Assembly: GCF_013520865.1 (NCBI RefSeq)
Contig: NZ_JACDXJ010000002.1
Location: forward strand, 62,001-126,000
From: Microvirga mediterraneensis
GTDB lineage: Bacteria > Pseudomonadota > Alphaproteobacteria > Rhizobiales > Beijerinckiaceae
Direction: 5' to 3'
DNA: 64,000 nucleotides
Shown here piece by piece: positions 8,996 through 17,550 of this stretch. A model generated the notes under the pieces. It ran no database searches. It was not told the origin of the DNA and saw only the letters and a list, made by a program, of their open reading frames with translations. Positions within the stretch are counted from its first letter, which is position 1. Each line of letters begins with the position of its first letter. Position numbers and translations under genes: made by a program.

Positions 8996-10420
8996 ATGTT
9001 CGACCAGTTCGATGCGCTGCTGCTCGCGCGCTTCCAGTTCGCGTTCACGGTCTCGTTCCACTTCATCTTCCCGTCGTTTTCGATCGGGCTGGCGAGCTAT
9101 CTCGCCGTGCTGGAGGGGCTGTGGCTGTGGACCGGGCGCGAGGTCTACCTCAACCTGTTCAAGTACTGGCTCAAGATCTTCGCCCTGGCTTTTGCCATGG
9201 GCGTGGTCTCGGGCATCGTCATGTCCTACCAGTTCGGCACCAACTGGGCCGTGTTCTCCGACAAGGCCGGGCCGGTCATCGGCCCGCTGATGGCCTACGA
9301 GGTCATGACCGCCTTCTTCCTGGAGGCCGGCTTCCTCGGCATCATGCTGTTCGGCATGGGGCGCGTCGGACGCAAGCTGCACTTCGCCGCGACGCTTGCG
9401 GTCGCTGTCGGCACCTTCATCTCGGCCTTCTGGATCCTCTCCGCCAATTCCTGGATGCAGACTCCGGTCGGCTACGGGATCAACGAGGCCGGACAGTTCG
9501 TGCCCCAGGACTGGTGGGCGATCATCTTCAACCCGTCGTTCCCCTATCGCCTGGTGCACACGGTGTTCGCCGCCTACCTCACGACGGCTCTAGTCGTTGG
9601 CGGTGTCGGTGCCTGGCATCTCCTGCGCGAGCGCGCCAACAAGGGCGCCCGGGTGATGTTCTCGATGGCCATGGGCATGGTAGCGGTCGTCGCACCGCTC
9701 CAGATCTTCGCCGGCGACATGCACGGCCTCAACACCCTGGAGCACCAGCCCGCCAAGGTCATGGCGATGGAGGGACACTTCCAGAGCCATCCCGAGGGTG
9801 CGCCCCTGATCCTGTTCGGCATCCCTGATCAGGAGGCCGGCACGGTGCGCCATGCCGTCGAGATCCCGAAGGCCTCCTCGCTCATCCTCAAGCACGATCC
9901 GAACGCCCCCTTGAACGGGCTCGACACGGTCGACCGTGCGAACTGGCCTTACGTGCCCGTGGTGTTCTGGTCCTTCCGCATCATGGTGGCGATCGGCTTC
10001 GCGATGCTCGCTCTCGGGATGCTCGGCCTTTGGGCTCGCCTGCGCGGCAGGCTCTACGACTGGCCCCTGCTGCACCGGCTCGCGCTCTTCATGGGACCGT
10101 CGGGCTTCGTGGCCGTGATCGCCGGCTGGGTCACGACGGAGGTCGGGCGGCAGCCCTTCACCGTCTATGGTCTGCTCAAGACGGCGGCATCCGCCTCGCC
10201 GCTCGAGGCTCCGGCCGTCGCGGCCTCGCTGCTCACCTTCATCGTCGTCTATTTCATCGTGTTCGGGGCCGGCACCGGGTACATCCTGAAGCTCATGGGC
10301 AAAGCTCCGCATCCGGGCGAGACCGGGCCCGAAGCCGGCCCCGACCATCCCATCCGCACCGCCGGTATCACGCCGGCTCCCTCGGTCGATCCGGCCCGCA
10401 CCCTCGGCGCGGAGGCTTAG
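8996..10420 (+). CDS. cydA: Cytochrome bd-type ubiquinol oxidase subunit I (CIO type)
   Basis: Heme-carrying subunit of the membrane quinol oxidase that reduces oxygen to water without pumping protons. The 474-aa product shows the N-terminal heme region (FTVSFHFIFPSFSIGL), the loop motif GDMHGLNTLEHQPAK and the late signature GWVTTEVGRQPFTVYG, across about nine hydrophobic segments. The quinol-binding loop is short, as in cyanide-insensitive oxidases rather than long-loop E. coli CydA. The start is 2 bases after the regulator stop and cydB follows after 3 bases. Expect high oxygen affinity and use under microaerobic or respiratory-inhibitor stress; that is family knowledge, not shown here. 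Confidence 0.95.
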   Translation: MFDQFDALLLARFQFAFTVSFHFIFPSFSIGLASYLAVLEGLWLWTGREVYLNLFKYWLKIFALAFAMGVVSGIVMSYQFGTNWAVFSDKAGPVIGPLMAYEVMTAFFLEAGFLGIMLFGMGRVGRKLHFAATLAVAVGTFISAFWILSANSWMQTPVGYGINEAGQFVPQDWWAIIFNPSFPYRLVHTVFAAYLTTALVVGGVGAWHLLRERANKGARVMFSMAMGMVAVVAPLQIFAGDMHGLNTLEHQPAKVMAMEGHFQSHPEGAPLILFGIPDQEAGTVRHAVEIPKASSLILKHDPNAPLNGLDTVDRANWPYVPVVFWSFRIMVAIGFAMLALGMLGLWARLRGRLYDWPLLHRLALFMGPSGFVAVIAGWVTTEVGRQPFTVYGLLKTAASASPLEAPAVAASLLTFIVVYFIVFGAGTGYILKLMGKAPHPGETGPEAGPDHPIRTAGITPAPSVDPARTLGAEA

Positions 10421-10423
10421 ATC

Positions 10424-11431
10424 ATGATGCCTGTTTTCGATCTTCCCACGCTCTGGGCCTTCGTCATCGCCTTCGCGGTCTTTGCCTACGTGGTGATGGA
10501 CGGCTTCGATCTCGGCATCGGCATCCTGTTCCCGTTCTTCGCGCCGGGACCGGAGCGCGACAGCGCCATGAACTCGGTCGCCCCGGTCTGGGACGGCAAC
10601 GAGACCTGGCTGGTGCTCGGTGGCGGCGGCCTGATGGCAGCCTTCCCCCTCGCCTACGCCATCATCCTGCCGGCCCTCTACGCCCCGATCATTGCCATGG
10701 TGCTGGCGCTGATCTTCCGCGGCGTCGCGTTCGAGTTCCGCTGGCGCGATCCAGGCCATCGCCGCTACTGGGACTTCGCCTTTACGACGGGCTCCGTCGT
10801 CGCAACCCTGGCGCAGGGTATCACGCTCGGCGCCCTGCTCCAGGGCATCGTGGTCGAGGGGCGCTCCTATGCCGGCGGCTGGTGGGATTGGCTGACACCA
10901 TTCAGTCTGCTGGTTGGGTTCAGCCTCGTGATCGGCTATGCCCTGCTCGGCGCGACCTGGCTGGTGATGAAGACCGAGGGCGCCGTCCAGGATCACAGCT
11001 ATCGCCTCGCCGGCAAGCTCGCTCTTGGGCTGATCGTCTGCATCGGTCTGGTCAGTGCGGCAACGCCATTCCTCAGCGGCGCCTATTACGAGCGCTGGTT
11101 TGCCTGGCCGCAGGTGCTGTTCACCGCCCAGGTGCCGCTGCTGGTCGGCCTCTGCTCAGGGACGTTGCTCGTGGGCCTCGTGCGCCGCTGGGAGTACTGG
11201 CCGTTCCTGCTGACGCTGGGGCTGTTCGCCCTTTGCCTCGTCGGATTGGGCGTGAGCATGTTCCCGTACGTGGTGCCGAACGCGGTCACCATCCACCAAG
11301 CCGCGGCACCCGAGTCGAGCCTGCTATTCATGCTGATGGGTGCGAGCGTGCTGATCCCGATCATCCTCGCCTACACCGGGTACTCGTACTGGGTGTTCCG
11401 CGGCAAGACCGGACACGAGGGATACCATTGA
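10424..11431 (+). CDS. cydB: Cytochrome bd-type ubiquinol oxidase subunit II
   Basis: Partner of CydA in the bd oxidase. The 335-aa polytopic protein shows the family start VVMDGFDLGIGILFPF and the conserved WDGNETWLVLGGGGLMAAFP, then eight or so hydrophobic helices. It lies 3 bases after cydA and its stop codon overlaps the ATG of a small downstream gene by one base, indicating translational coupling. No separate promoter is visible, so expression should follow the operon promoter near 8350-8400. Confidence 0.95.
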   Translation: MMPVFDLPTLWAFVIAFAVFAYVVMDGFDLGIGILFPFFAPGPERDSAMNSVAPVWDGNETWLVLGGGGLMAAFPLAYAIILPALYAPIIAMVLALIFRGVAFEFRWRDPGHRRYWDFAFTTGSVVATLAQGITLGALLQGIVVEGRSYAGGWWDWLTPFSLLVGFSLVIGYALLGATWLVMKTEGAVQDHSYRLAGKLALGLIVCIGLVSAATPFLSGAYYERWFAWPQVLFTAQVPLLVGLCSGTLLVGLVRRWEYWPFLLTLGLFALCLVGLGVSMFPYVVPNAVTIHQAAAPESSLLFMLMGASVLIPIILAYTGYSYWVFRGKTGHEGYH

Positions 11432-11553
11432 TGACCAACGATCTCGAACAGGGCTGCGGCCTCAGGCGATGGCTGTGGTTCGTCGGCCTCTGGGCCGCAG
11501 GTGTGGGCACCACCGGAACGGTCAGTGTTGTTATCCGGCTCTGGCTGACATGA
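11431..11553 (+). CDS. DUF2474/CydX-like small membrane subunit
   Basis: A 40-codon gene whose ATG overlaps the cydB stop by one base (TGATG). The product has a charged N-terminus with LRRWLWFVGLWAAGVG and one hydrophobic helix ending VIRLWLT. This is the layout of DUF2474 peptides that accompany CIO-type bd oxidases, analogous to CydX in E. coli, where the peptide stabilises the heme site. Assignment rests on position, size and the RRWLWFVGLW motif. Confidence 0.8.
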   Translation: MTNDLEQGCGLRRWLWFVGLWAAGVGTTGTVSVVIRLWLT

Positions 11554-11779
11554 CGTCCCATGCAGGACAGACCCAACCAAGCGCAATCGGCGTGCCTCCC
11601 ATCCTTTGTCCTGGCCACAGCACTGATATCCCGGAATGATGAACGACAATGACAAGGACCACAGACGGGCAGATGCCTGACCGCCCCGCAGATCCTCATG
11701 CTCTTTTCAGGCTACTATCCTACCAAGCCAAGACCCGCTCGAAGGGACAGAGGCCACGGCATTCCCTCAACCATCTCCT

Positions 11780-13014
11780 TCAGTGTCCGCCGCCGAACAC
11801 GAGGGTTTGGATCGGATACACCAGCGCCTGAATGCGCAGGATCATGGCATGCACGAGCCCAACGGTATCCACCGCGTGAAGGGCGAAGCGTCGGAATGGG
11901 CCGATGGTGCCCGAGGCGATCAGTTCATAGTTACTGGTATAGGCATTTACACGCAACTGCTGCCCGGCGTGATGCCGTTGAGCCCACCCTCGTACAGCGG
12001 CTCAAGAAGGACCAAGATGGTGCCCGGCCGTACGACCAGCTGTGGATCGAGTAACTGCTCGCCGCTGCGGATCTGGCCGGCGGCGATGAAATCCTGCACC
12101 CCGGTCACCACCAAAGGGATCACCGTCCAAGGTTTCGACGCACAGGTAGCCTCGGCAACCATGCCAGCCTTCATGACCTGCGCCTCAATCTGCCCAAAGC
12201 CAGCCTGCAGTCGCCCGCGCCCGGCGCCCTCCGGGATCAGGACGCCGGCTGGCCGCATAAGCGGGTTGACAATGTCGCCCACCCGCAAGGTGAACTGCTC
12301 CACCCGCCCATCCACACCGGCTCGGATGACGGTCTTGTCCAGGTCCACCTGTGCCTGGGCCAGCTCGGCCTCGGCGCTGGCCTTCTCGGCCGGCAGCAAA
12401 GTGGAGATCCGCGTTTCCGCCTGCTCCTTGGCGGCAACGGCGGCGTCGATGCCGCCTTGGCGCCCCTGAACGGCGACCTGCAGCTTCTCGATGTCCCGTG
12501 TGGCCACGGCACCCGGGTTGCGCCGGTAGATCTCTTGCTTGGTTGCCAGCTCGTCTACGGCCTGCTGATGGGCGCTCCTGACCTCCTGGATCTTGCCTTC
12601 GGCCGCCGCGACATCGGTCTGTGCCGCCACCAGCTCCGCGTCCACTTGAGCAATCTTGCGGCGGGCGGTCTCCACCGCTGCCTCCTGCTTCGAGCTGTCG
12701 AGCCGGAAGATCGGTTGGCCCTGCTTGATCTCGCCGCTTACGCCAAGATTGACCTCAGCCACACGTCCGTTGGTCTCGGGCAGGATCGGGATTGTGCGGA
12801 AGAAAGCCGTGGCGTTAGTGGTCGACGGGTGGTTGTAGAAGATCACCGTGATCAGCCCGATGGTGAGCATCAGGCAGGTGATGATACCCCACCGGAGCTC
12901 GAACCATACTGAGAAGAGGGTGATTTCCTTGCCGATCCGCTTGCCCTGTCCGTAACGGCGGTAAAGGTAGTCCGGCAGGATTGTCAGCAGGGAGCAGAGA
13001 AGAAGCTCAAGCAT
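11780..13014 (-). pseudogene. HlyD/EmrA-family membrane fusion protein, frameshifted near the C-terminus
   Basis: Periplasmic adaptor of an efflux or secretion pump, of the YibH/AaeA type. From the ATG at 13014 come a membrane anchor (WGIITCLMLTIGLITVIFY), a biotinyl-lipoyl half (ETNGRVAEVNLGVSGEIKQG), a long Ala/Glu coiled coil and the second lipoyl half (VIRAGVDGRVEQFTLRVGDIV). The main frame stops at about 11947 after GSSCV, but coding sense resumes at once in the next frame (NAYTSNYELIASGTIGPFRR) and ends at a natural stop at 11780. One base appears to be missing near 11953, either a real frameshift or a sequence error. The start overlaps the small upstream gene by 8 bases. Confidence 0.7.
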
Positions 13015-13270
13015 CGGCTTGGTCCTTCGGCATGCGAGATAAAGTAACGACTTTCGGTACTTCGGCCAAGCCTTCGCCCGGGGCGTGGTCGGCCGCGCTT
13101 CCATTGGGCTCGTCAGCACCCTTACCGGGCGGGATGCCGGCGATCCTCTCAAGGGAACCGGCAATCCTGCGCAGCGGATTGCCAAAATCGGGAATGTCGA
13201 TCAGAGCGAGCAACAGCCCGGCCACCCAGAAGGCTTGGATGTGCGTGAACAAGGCGAGGAGCCCCAGCAC
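13007..13270 (-). CDS. Small membrane protein, probable DUF3302/YibI-like partner of the HlyD protein
   Basis: An 87-codon gene from a GTG at 13270 that overlaps the HlyD-family gene by 8 bases, so the two are coupled. The N-terminus holds one or two hydrophobic helices (LGLLALFTHIQAFWVAGLLLALI) and then IPDFGNPLRRIAG, with a hydrophilic tail. Small DUF3302 membrane proteins precede YibH-type fusion proteins in other proteobacteria; the name is based on that context and general layout, not a firm motif. A stop lies 10 codons upstream of the GTG, so a slightly earlier start is possible only with a non-standard codon. Confidence 0.5.
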   Translation of the reverse strand: MLGLLALFTHIQAFWVAGLLLALIDIPDFGNPLRRIAGSLERIAGIPPGKGADEPNGSAADHAPGEGLAEVPKVVTLSRMPKDQADA

Positions 13271-13345
13271 GGCGACGATCTCGAACTCATCGTGCGGCTA
13301 CGAAAATCCGAGGTCTGTGCCAGACGTATGCCCCGGATACAAAAA

Positions 13346-13365
13346 GGGCGCGCATGAGCGCGCCC
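13346..13365 (-). terminator. Rho-independent terminator
   Basis: GGGCGCGC-ATGA-GCGCGCCC forms a perfect 8-base-pair GC stem. Read on the minus strand it is followed by TTTTTG, so it should terminate transcripts of the EF-hand protein gene at 13455-13901. Confidence 0.8.
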
Positions 13366-13454
13366 TGTCTGAAGCTGTTATAGTTCCAGAGCCTTGAGAG
13401 CCTGCCTCGTTACTCCGCAGGTGGTAGCCGTGAGATCGGCGGTGTGGGGCTCGG

Positions 13455-13901
13455 CTACTCCCGCATGAAGGCCTGGATTTCCTCGGGTGTCGCTTTGCCG
13501 TCCTTGTTGGCGTCGATCCTGTCGAAGATCCGCTTGTGAATGGCCGTCACCTCGTCAAAGGAGAGCCCGCCGTCGCCGTTCGCATCGGCAAAGGCAAAGA
13601 AGATCTTCATCGGCGCGGGTGCGGGCACGCCCATCATGCCGCGACCCATCATCCCGGGCTGCATCATGCCGCACATCATTCCGGATTGAGCGGGTGGCAT
13701 TGTTGTGGACTGACCGGACTGTGCCCCTTGGCCCTGGCTCATCATGCCCGATCCCATCGGACCGGACGGCTGCATCGCCTGTGCGAGCGTCATCCCGGGA
13801 TGGTGCGGGTCGGCTGCGGTGGTCTGCGCGGTGGCCGCGGCCGTCATGCCGGCGGCAATCATCATGGCCAAGGCGGCTGTGTGTGACAGTGTGGTCAACA
13901 T
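13455..13901 (-). CDS. Secreted Met-rich EF-hand protein
   Basis: Predicted periplasmic protein of 148 aa. An N-terminal signal peptide (hydrophobic, cleaved near AAATAQ) is followed by a low-complexity Met/Gly/Gln segment (residues about 44-92, many MM pairs and a Cys in GMMCGMM) and two C-terminal EF-hands with canonical loops DANGDGGLSFDE (about 106-117) and DANKDGKATPEE (about 130-141). The ATG has an AAGGAGG ribosome site. EF-hands bind calcium; methionine clusters suggest copper(I) or silver binding, in line with the DUF411 gene upstream. Function beyond metal binding is inference. Confidence 0.75.
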   Translation of the reverse strand: MLTTLSHTAALAMMIAAGMTAAATAQTTAADPHHPGMTLAQAMQPSGPMGSGMMSQGQGAQSGQSTTMPPAQSGMMCGMMQPGMMGRGMMGVPAPAPMKIFFAFADANGDGGLSFDEVTAIHKRIFDRIDANKDGKATPEEIQAFMRE

Positions 13902-14027
13902 CGTGGGCTCCTCCTTGTCTTCAGGCGCTCAACGGAGCGCGTCGGTGACATCGGTGGTACGGCTCGCCCCCAACCAATCGGGTCTTCGACCTCTTCTTGC
14001 GCGGCTCTCCCGGCAGCCTGGAATTCG

Positions 14028-14507
14028 TCAGGCCGCCTGGGCGCCGCGATAGCGCGCGAAGGTGCGCTGGCCCGACGGCCCGAACAGGACCACCTCATAG
14101 GTGTCGGGCTCCATGCCCTCGACCTCCATGCCCGGCGATCCAACCGGCATCCCAGGAACGGCCAGCCCGGCCGCCTGGGGCCTCTCGGCCAGCAGGCGCT
14201 TGATCGATGCGGCCGGCACATGGCCCTCGATCACGTAGCCACCGACCTCGGCGGTGTGGCAGGACGCGAGCGCCTGCGGCACCCCCAATCGCGCCTTCAC
14301 ACGGCTGATCTCGGCGGTCTCGGCGATCTCGACCGGAAAGCCGGCCTGCTTGAGGTGGTCGGCCCAGCCGCTGCAACAGCCGCAATTCGGATCCTTGGTG
14401 ACGACCACCTTCGGCAAACCTTCACTGGCACGCAGGGGGCTCGCGAGGACGGCCCCTGCCAGTCCGGCCACGAAGGCACGCCGGGTGCATGCGAATGTGT
14501 TGCTCAT
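14028..14507 (-). CDS. DUF411 periplasmic metal-binding protein
   Basis: DUF411 proteins are small exported proteins found in copper and silver resistance clusters. The preferred ATG at 14507 has an AGGAGA ribosome site about 6 bases upstream and opens a twin-arginine-like leader (TRRAFVAGLAGA, cleavage after LRA). The mature protein has a CGCC motif (about residues 42-45) in KDPNCGCCSGW, and SCHTAEVGGYVIEGHVP, both family hallmarks. The product is 159 aa. It lies upstream of the Met-rich EF-hand gene on the same strand, about 130 bases apart, suggesting a joint metal-handling role. In-frame ATGs upstream exist but add implausible sequence. Confidence 0.85.
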   Translation of the reverse strand: MSNTFACTRRAFVAGLAGAVLASPLRASEGLPKVVVTKDPNCGCCSGWADHLKQAGFPVEIAETAEISRVKARLGVPQALASCHTAEVGGYVIEGHVPAASIKRLLAERPQAAGLAVPGMPVGSPGMEVEGMEPDTYEVVLFGPSGQRTFARYRGAQAA

Positions 14508-14554
14508 GTCATTCTCCTGGGTTCGGCAACGGGGCTTGTGGATCATGATACTCC

Positions 14555-14699
14555 TCATCGGAAGAAAACGTATTTGACGAGCGCCGCGATCACGAAGAGC
14601 ACGACGATGAGGGCGGTCACGGACTGCCCTACAGCATTACGGAATGAAGGTCCGCTTGCCGCCTGTGACCTGCCCTCCCCTTCTCCGCCGCGCGATAGG
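14555..14699 (-). other. Possible small single-helix membrane peptide
   Basis: An open frame on the minus strand ends at 14555 and encodes a clear hydrophobic helix with a basic end (VTALIVVLFVIAALVKYVFFR). The only visible start within it is a GTG at 14620, giving 21 residues; upstream the frame is open but lacks a start codon. It could be a real small protein, a remnant tail, or chance. Confidence 0.25.
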
Positions 14700-14885
14700 G
14701 CTTAAGCTTACTCATTAGGCATCCGGTCTGAGCCACAGACCGTGCGAGGTGAACAACCTGCTCCAGGTGAGTCAGACCGATGTGAGGCACCGCACTGAAT
14801 CCAGTTGGTCGACCCAGCTATGATGCAGTCGCAGACAAGGGCGTATGCCGCTTGCTGCGATTGGCCTCGCCGCTGGAGGACCCTC

Positions 14886-15275
14886 ATGACAGCCTCACCG
14901 GTTCTGCTTGAGCCCACCTTTGTCACTCCGGGCTTTGGGCCGGTCTCAGCCGCTGGAGATACCTTGGTCATCCGCGAGTGGACCGACTCTGGGCCATCCT
15001 ACCTGCACATTCACCACTCCGATGATGAAGCCTGGCATGTTCTGGAGGGATGTCTCCGGTTCCGGTTCGAACACGGTGAGGCAGACGCTTCCGCCGGCAC
15101 CACCGTCTTTGTCCCGGCTGGGCTGGCGCATACCTACAGGGTCATAGAACCGAGCCGTTACCTGATTTTTCTCACGCCGCGGCTGGATCGGCTCATCGCT
15201 CGCTTGAGAAATCTGGACGATCGATCACAGTTGCGGGGCACCCTGGTCGAGTTCGATACCGAGATGGTGGAATGA
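14886..15275 (+). CDS. Cupin-domain protein
   Basis: A 129-aa single-domain cupin. I prefer the ATG at 14886, which follows a GGAGGA ribosome site by 6 bases; the open frame extends further upstream without support. Motif 1 reads YLHIHHSDDEAWHVLEG and motif 2 reads AGTTVFVPAGLAHTYRV, together giving the His/His/Glu/His metal set of the beta-barrel. Such cupins serve as small isomerases, dioxygenases or sensors; nothing nearby fixes the substrate. The gene is isolated between the DUF411 cluster and a non-coding stretch. Confidence 0.8.
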   Translation: MTASPVLLEPTFVTPGFGPVSAAGDTLVIREWTDSGPSYLHIHHSDDEAWHVLEGCLRFRFEHGEADASAGTTVFVPAGLAHTYRVIEPSRYLIFLTPRLDRLIARLRNLDDRSQLRGTLVEFDTEMVE

Positions 15276-15892
15276 TGCGGCCCCTCCCCTTCCCTCGAGC
15301 GATCAAGTGCTAGGAACTTGCAAGATCAGCTCCTGGTCCAATCCTATGCGTGAGGTAGTGGTGACCCGCGGAATTGGATCGCCAGTCGCTAAGCCCCGAT
15401 CCTAAACGCTACGCTTTCTCGCAAATGCTAAGCTGTTGATATTCCTTGTTTTGAATTTAACAGGGGAAGCGATTACCGCTCTGAATACGGTTTGATAGAA
15501 GCATTCACGCTATTTCCCGTACGGCATCGTGTCTTGGACGCTCGGAAGCTGATCACGTACGCACGTGTGGGTCTGACGTTATCAATGGAACTGCCAAACC
15601 CTTTGTTTTCAAAGCACTTTTGCGGGCTTTGGGTAAGTCCTCCCTCCCCCGCTGGTTAACGAGATTGCTTAAAATACGTCTTCAAACGATCGATTGAACG
15701 CAACCTCTGACTATGTACAGAATATCGTCTGGGGCTAGCAGTCCTTACAAGCTCATGCCCTCCCCTACTACCGCCTTTGCTAGCATTTGCCGGCCATGGA
15801 CCGGCTAGTGTGGAACGAAGGCTGATCCTATTGAAGGTGACCCCTGCTCTATTCATTCCTGACGTTGGAATCGAACAATTTGGTTTGGCCAA
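15276..15892. other. Intergenic region, AT-richer, no gene seen
   Basis: About 617 bases, lower in GC than the surroundings, with several stops in every frame. No recognisable domain, repeat or RNA was found. It lies between the cupin gene and the remnant of an SOS-associated peptidase. Confidence 0.4.
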
Positions 15893-16075
15893 TCGGCACC
15901 AAAGCGGCGCCGGTGATCCTGACTACGCTCGAGGAGTATGAGGCCTAGCTCAACGCTCCCACAGAGGAGGCGCTCAAACTCCAGAACCCGCTCCCGACGC
16001 GATGGCTCCGGTCGTTGCGGAGCGAGACAAGTCCGAGAAGCCAAGAGAGGCCAAGAGCCCCGAGAGAAGAGCATG
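15893..16075 (+). pseudogene. Tail of an SOS response-associated peptidase (YedK/HMCES type)
   Basis: The plus strand reads PVILTTLEEYEA, then a stop (TAG at 15946-15948, one base from TGG), then LNAPTEEALKLQNPLP, and continues after a one-base shift as a Lys/Glu/Pro-rich tail. The EYEAWL...EEALxLQxPLP pattern is the C-terminus of HMCES/YedK proteins, which crosslink to abasic sites in DNA. The rest of the gene is missing on the left and the IS256 element lies just to the right. Confidence 0.5.
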
Positions 16076-16137
16076 AGGGCAGAATTGTATGTTTCTGCCC
16101 TCTTCGCCTCTATTCGTGGGCACGGTAGCGTCGCGAG

Positions 16138-17550
16138 GGCTGTAGAAATTGGAATGGCATGATCTCCGGCATGAAGATGGTATCGGGTCAGGCAGCGAGG
16201 TCAATCGTCTCCTGTGAGGCTGATGCTTGTGGGAGCGTCTTCCAGCCGTCGACCTTGCGCATGGTGATCTGACCGGACGCGAGCAGAGCCCAGAACAGCA
16301 TAGCGGCCGTCGCGTCCGAGGGCAGCACCGTCTGGGTCTTGATCCGCCGCTTGAATTCCTCATGCAGCCGTTCAATGGCGTTCGTGGTCCGCGCTGATTT
16401 CCACTGCGACGGCGGCAGCTTCGTGAACGCAAACAGCGCCTCGCCCGCCTCCTCCAGGCTGTCGGCCACCGCGGCGTGGCGCAGCCGCCACTTCTTCACG
16501 AAGGCCTTGCGTCGCTCCTCGATCTCCTCGGCTGTGGCGGCGTAGATCATGTCGGTGTAGTCGGCCGTGATCTCGTCATACAGGCGCTTGGGGGCATGGG
16601 CGAGCAGGTTGCGGAGCTTGTGCACCGTGCAGCGCTGCAGGGGAACGCCCTCCCATACCGCCGCCAAAGCCTGCTCCAGGCCAGGCGCGCCATCCACGAT
16701 GACAAAGGCCGGCCGGCGCAACTGGCGCGCCACGAGGTCGTCGAGCACCGCACGCCAGGCCGCCGTGGTCTCGCCGCCCATGTTCTTGACCGACAGCAAG
16801 ATCTTTTGCCCATCCTCGCGGATGCCGATCACCACCAGCAGCGAGATCGAGGTGGCTTTGTTGTCGAGCCGGACCCGCACCACGGTGCCGTCGAGGATCA
16901 GTCGCACGATCGGCTCGTCGGCGAGCGAGCGCTGGTTCCAGGCCTGCCAGTCGGCCTGCACTTTGCGCCAGACCCGGCTGACCGTGTCCTTGCCGACGGC
17001 TCCGCCGAACAGGGCCGCCAGGGCCCGGCGCACCCGCCGGGTGTTGGTGCCCGACAGATAAGCGGACGCGATCAGGGCATCGGCGGCTTGCGTGCGGCGC
17101 TGATAGGCCCGAAGGGCTGCACTCCTCCACTCGGTGGTGCCGCCGTTCTGGGTGGGCAGGCGGGCCCGCGGCACCGCAATCTCGGTCGGGCAGAAGGTGC
17201 CGGTGAGCGTGCGCGAGCGGCGGCCATGGCGATAGCCGCGCGTGCCGACAGCAGGTTCGTCACCCGCCGCCCGGCCGTAGCGGGGGCGGCCGAGAGCGGC
17301 CTCCAGTTCGGCCTCGATGAGGGCTTCGATCCAGTCGCGGACCCGCTCGCGCACGCCCGTCTCGATCGGGTCGATCCAGGTGTCGAAAAGCCGGGCCTCA
17401 GGCTGACCGGTTGGATGCACAGAATGTGACTTGCTGATAAGATCCGTCATGGCGTGGTCTCCCGCGGGACCGGAGCGCTCCAACGCCCGAATCCCGCTGT
17501 GTGGGTTGCAACACCCGGAGACTACGCCACCCTTTCAAAAGTCTACCACC
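16138..17550 (-). mobile_element. IS256-family insertion sequence
   Basis: The element carries one transposase gene. Imperfect terminal inverted repeats can be aligned: the left end near 16138 reads GGCTGTAGAAATTGGAATGG and the right end, read inward from about 17550, reads GGTGGTAGACTTTTGAAAGG. I see no matching 8- or 9-base target duplication outside them, which suggests a rearrangement after insertion. The right end supplies the last codons of repB. Confidence 0.75.
16188..17450 (-). CDS. IS256-family transposase
   Basis: DDE transposase of about 420 aa. The start chosen is the ATG at 17450 (MTDLISKSHS); an upstream ATG at 17483 is possible. The core shows LILDGTVVRVRL (first Asp), FVIVDGAPGLEQAL (second Asp), the family signature C-x-VHK around LQRCTVHKLRNLL, and TNAIERLHEEFKRR (catalytic Glu). 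The N-terminal part carries ERVRDWIEALIEAELEAALGR, typical of the family. The frame is intact, so it may still be active. Confidence 0.93.
   Translation of the reverse strand: MTDLISKSHSVHPTGQPEARLFDTWIDPIETGVRERVRDWIEALIEAELEAALGRPRYGRAAGDEPAVGTRGYRHGRRSRTLTGTFCPTEIAVPRARLPTQNGGTTEWRSAALRAYQRRTQAADALIASAYLSGTNTRRVRRALAALFGGAVGKDTVSRVWRKVQADWQAWNQRSLADEPIVRLILDGTVVRVRLDNKATSISLLVVIGIREDGQKILLSVKNMGGETTAAWRAVLDDLVARQLRRPAFVIVDGAPGLEQALAAVWEGVPLQRCTVHKLRNLLAHAPKRLYDEITADYTDMIYAATAEEIEERRKAFVKKWRLRHAAVADSLEEAGEALFAFTKLPPSQWKSARTTNAIERLHEEFKRRIKTQTVLPSDATAAMLFWALLASGQITMRKVDGWKTLPQASASQETIDLAA

Noticed and set aside
9590..10996. 468-codon open frame on the minus strand opposite cydAB
   Set aside because: It is a shadow of the GC-rich cydA-cydB coding sequence; composition is His/Glu/Gly-rich with no motif, and the plus-strand genes are unmistakable.
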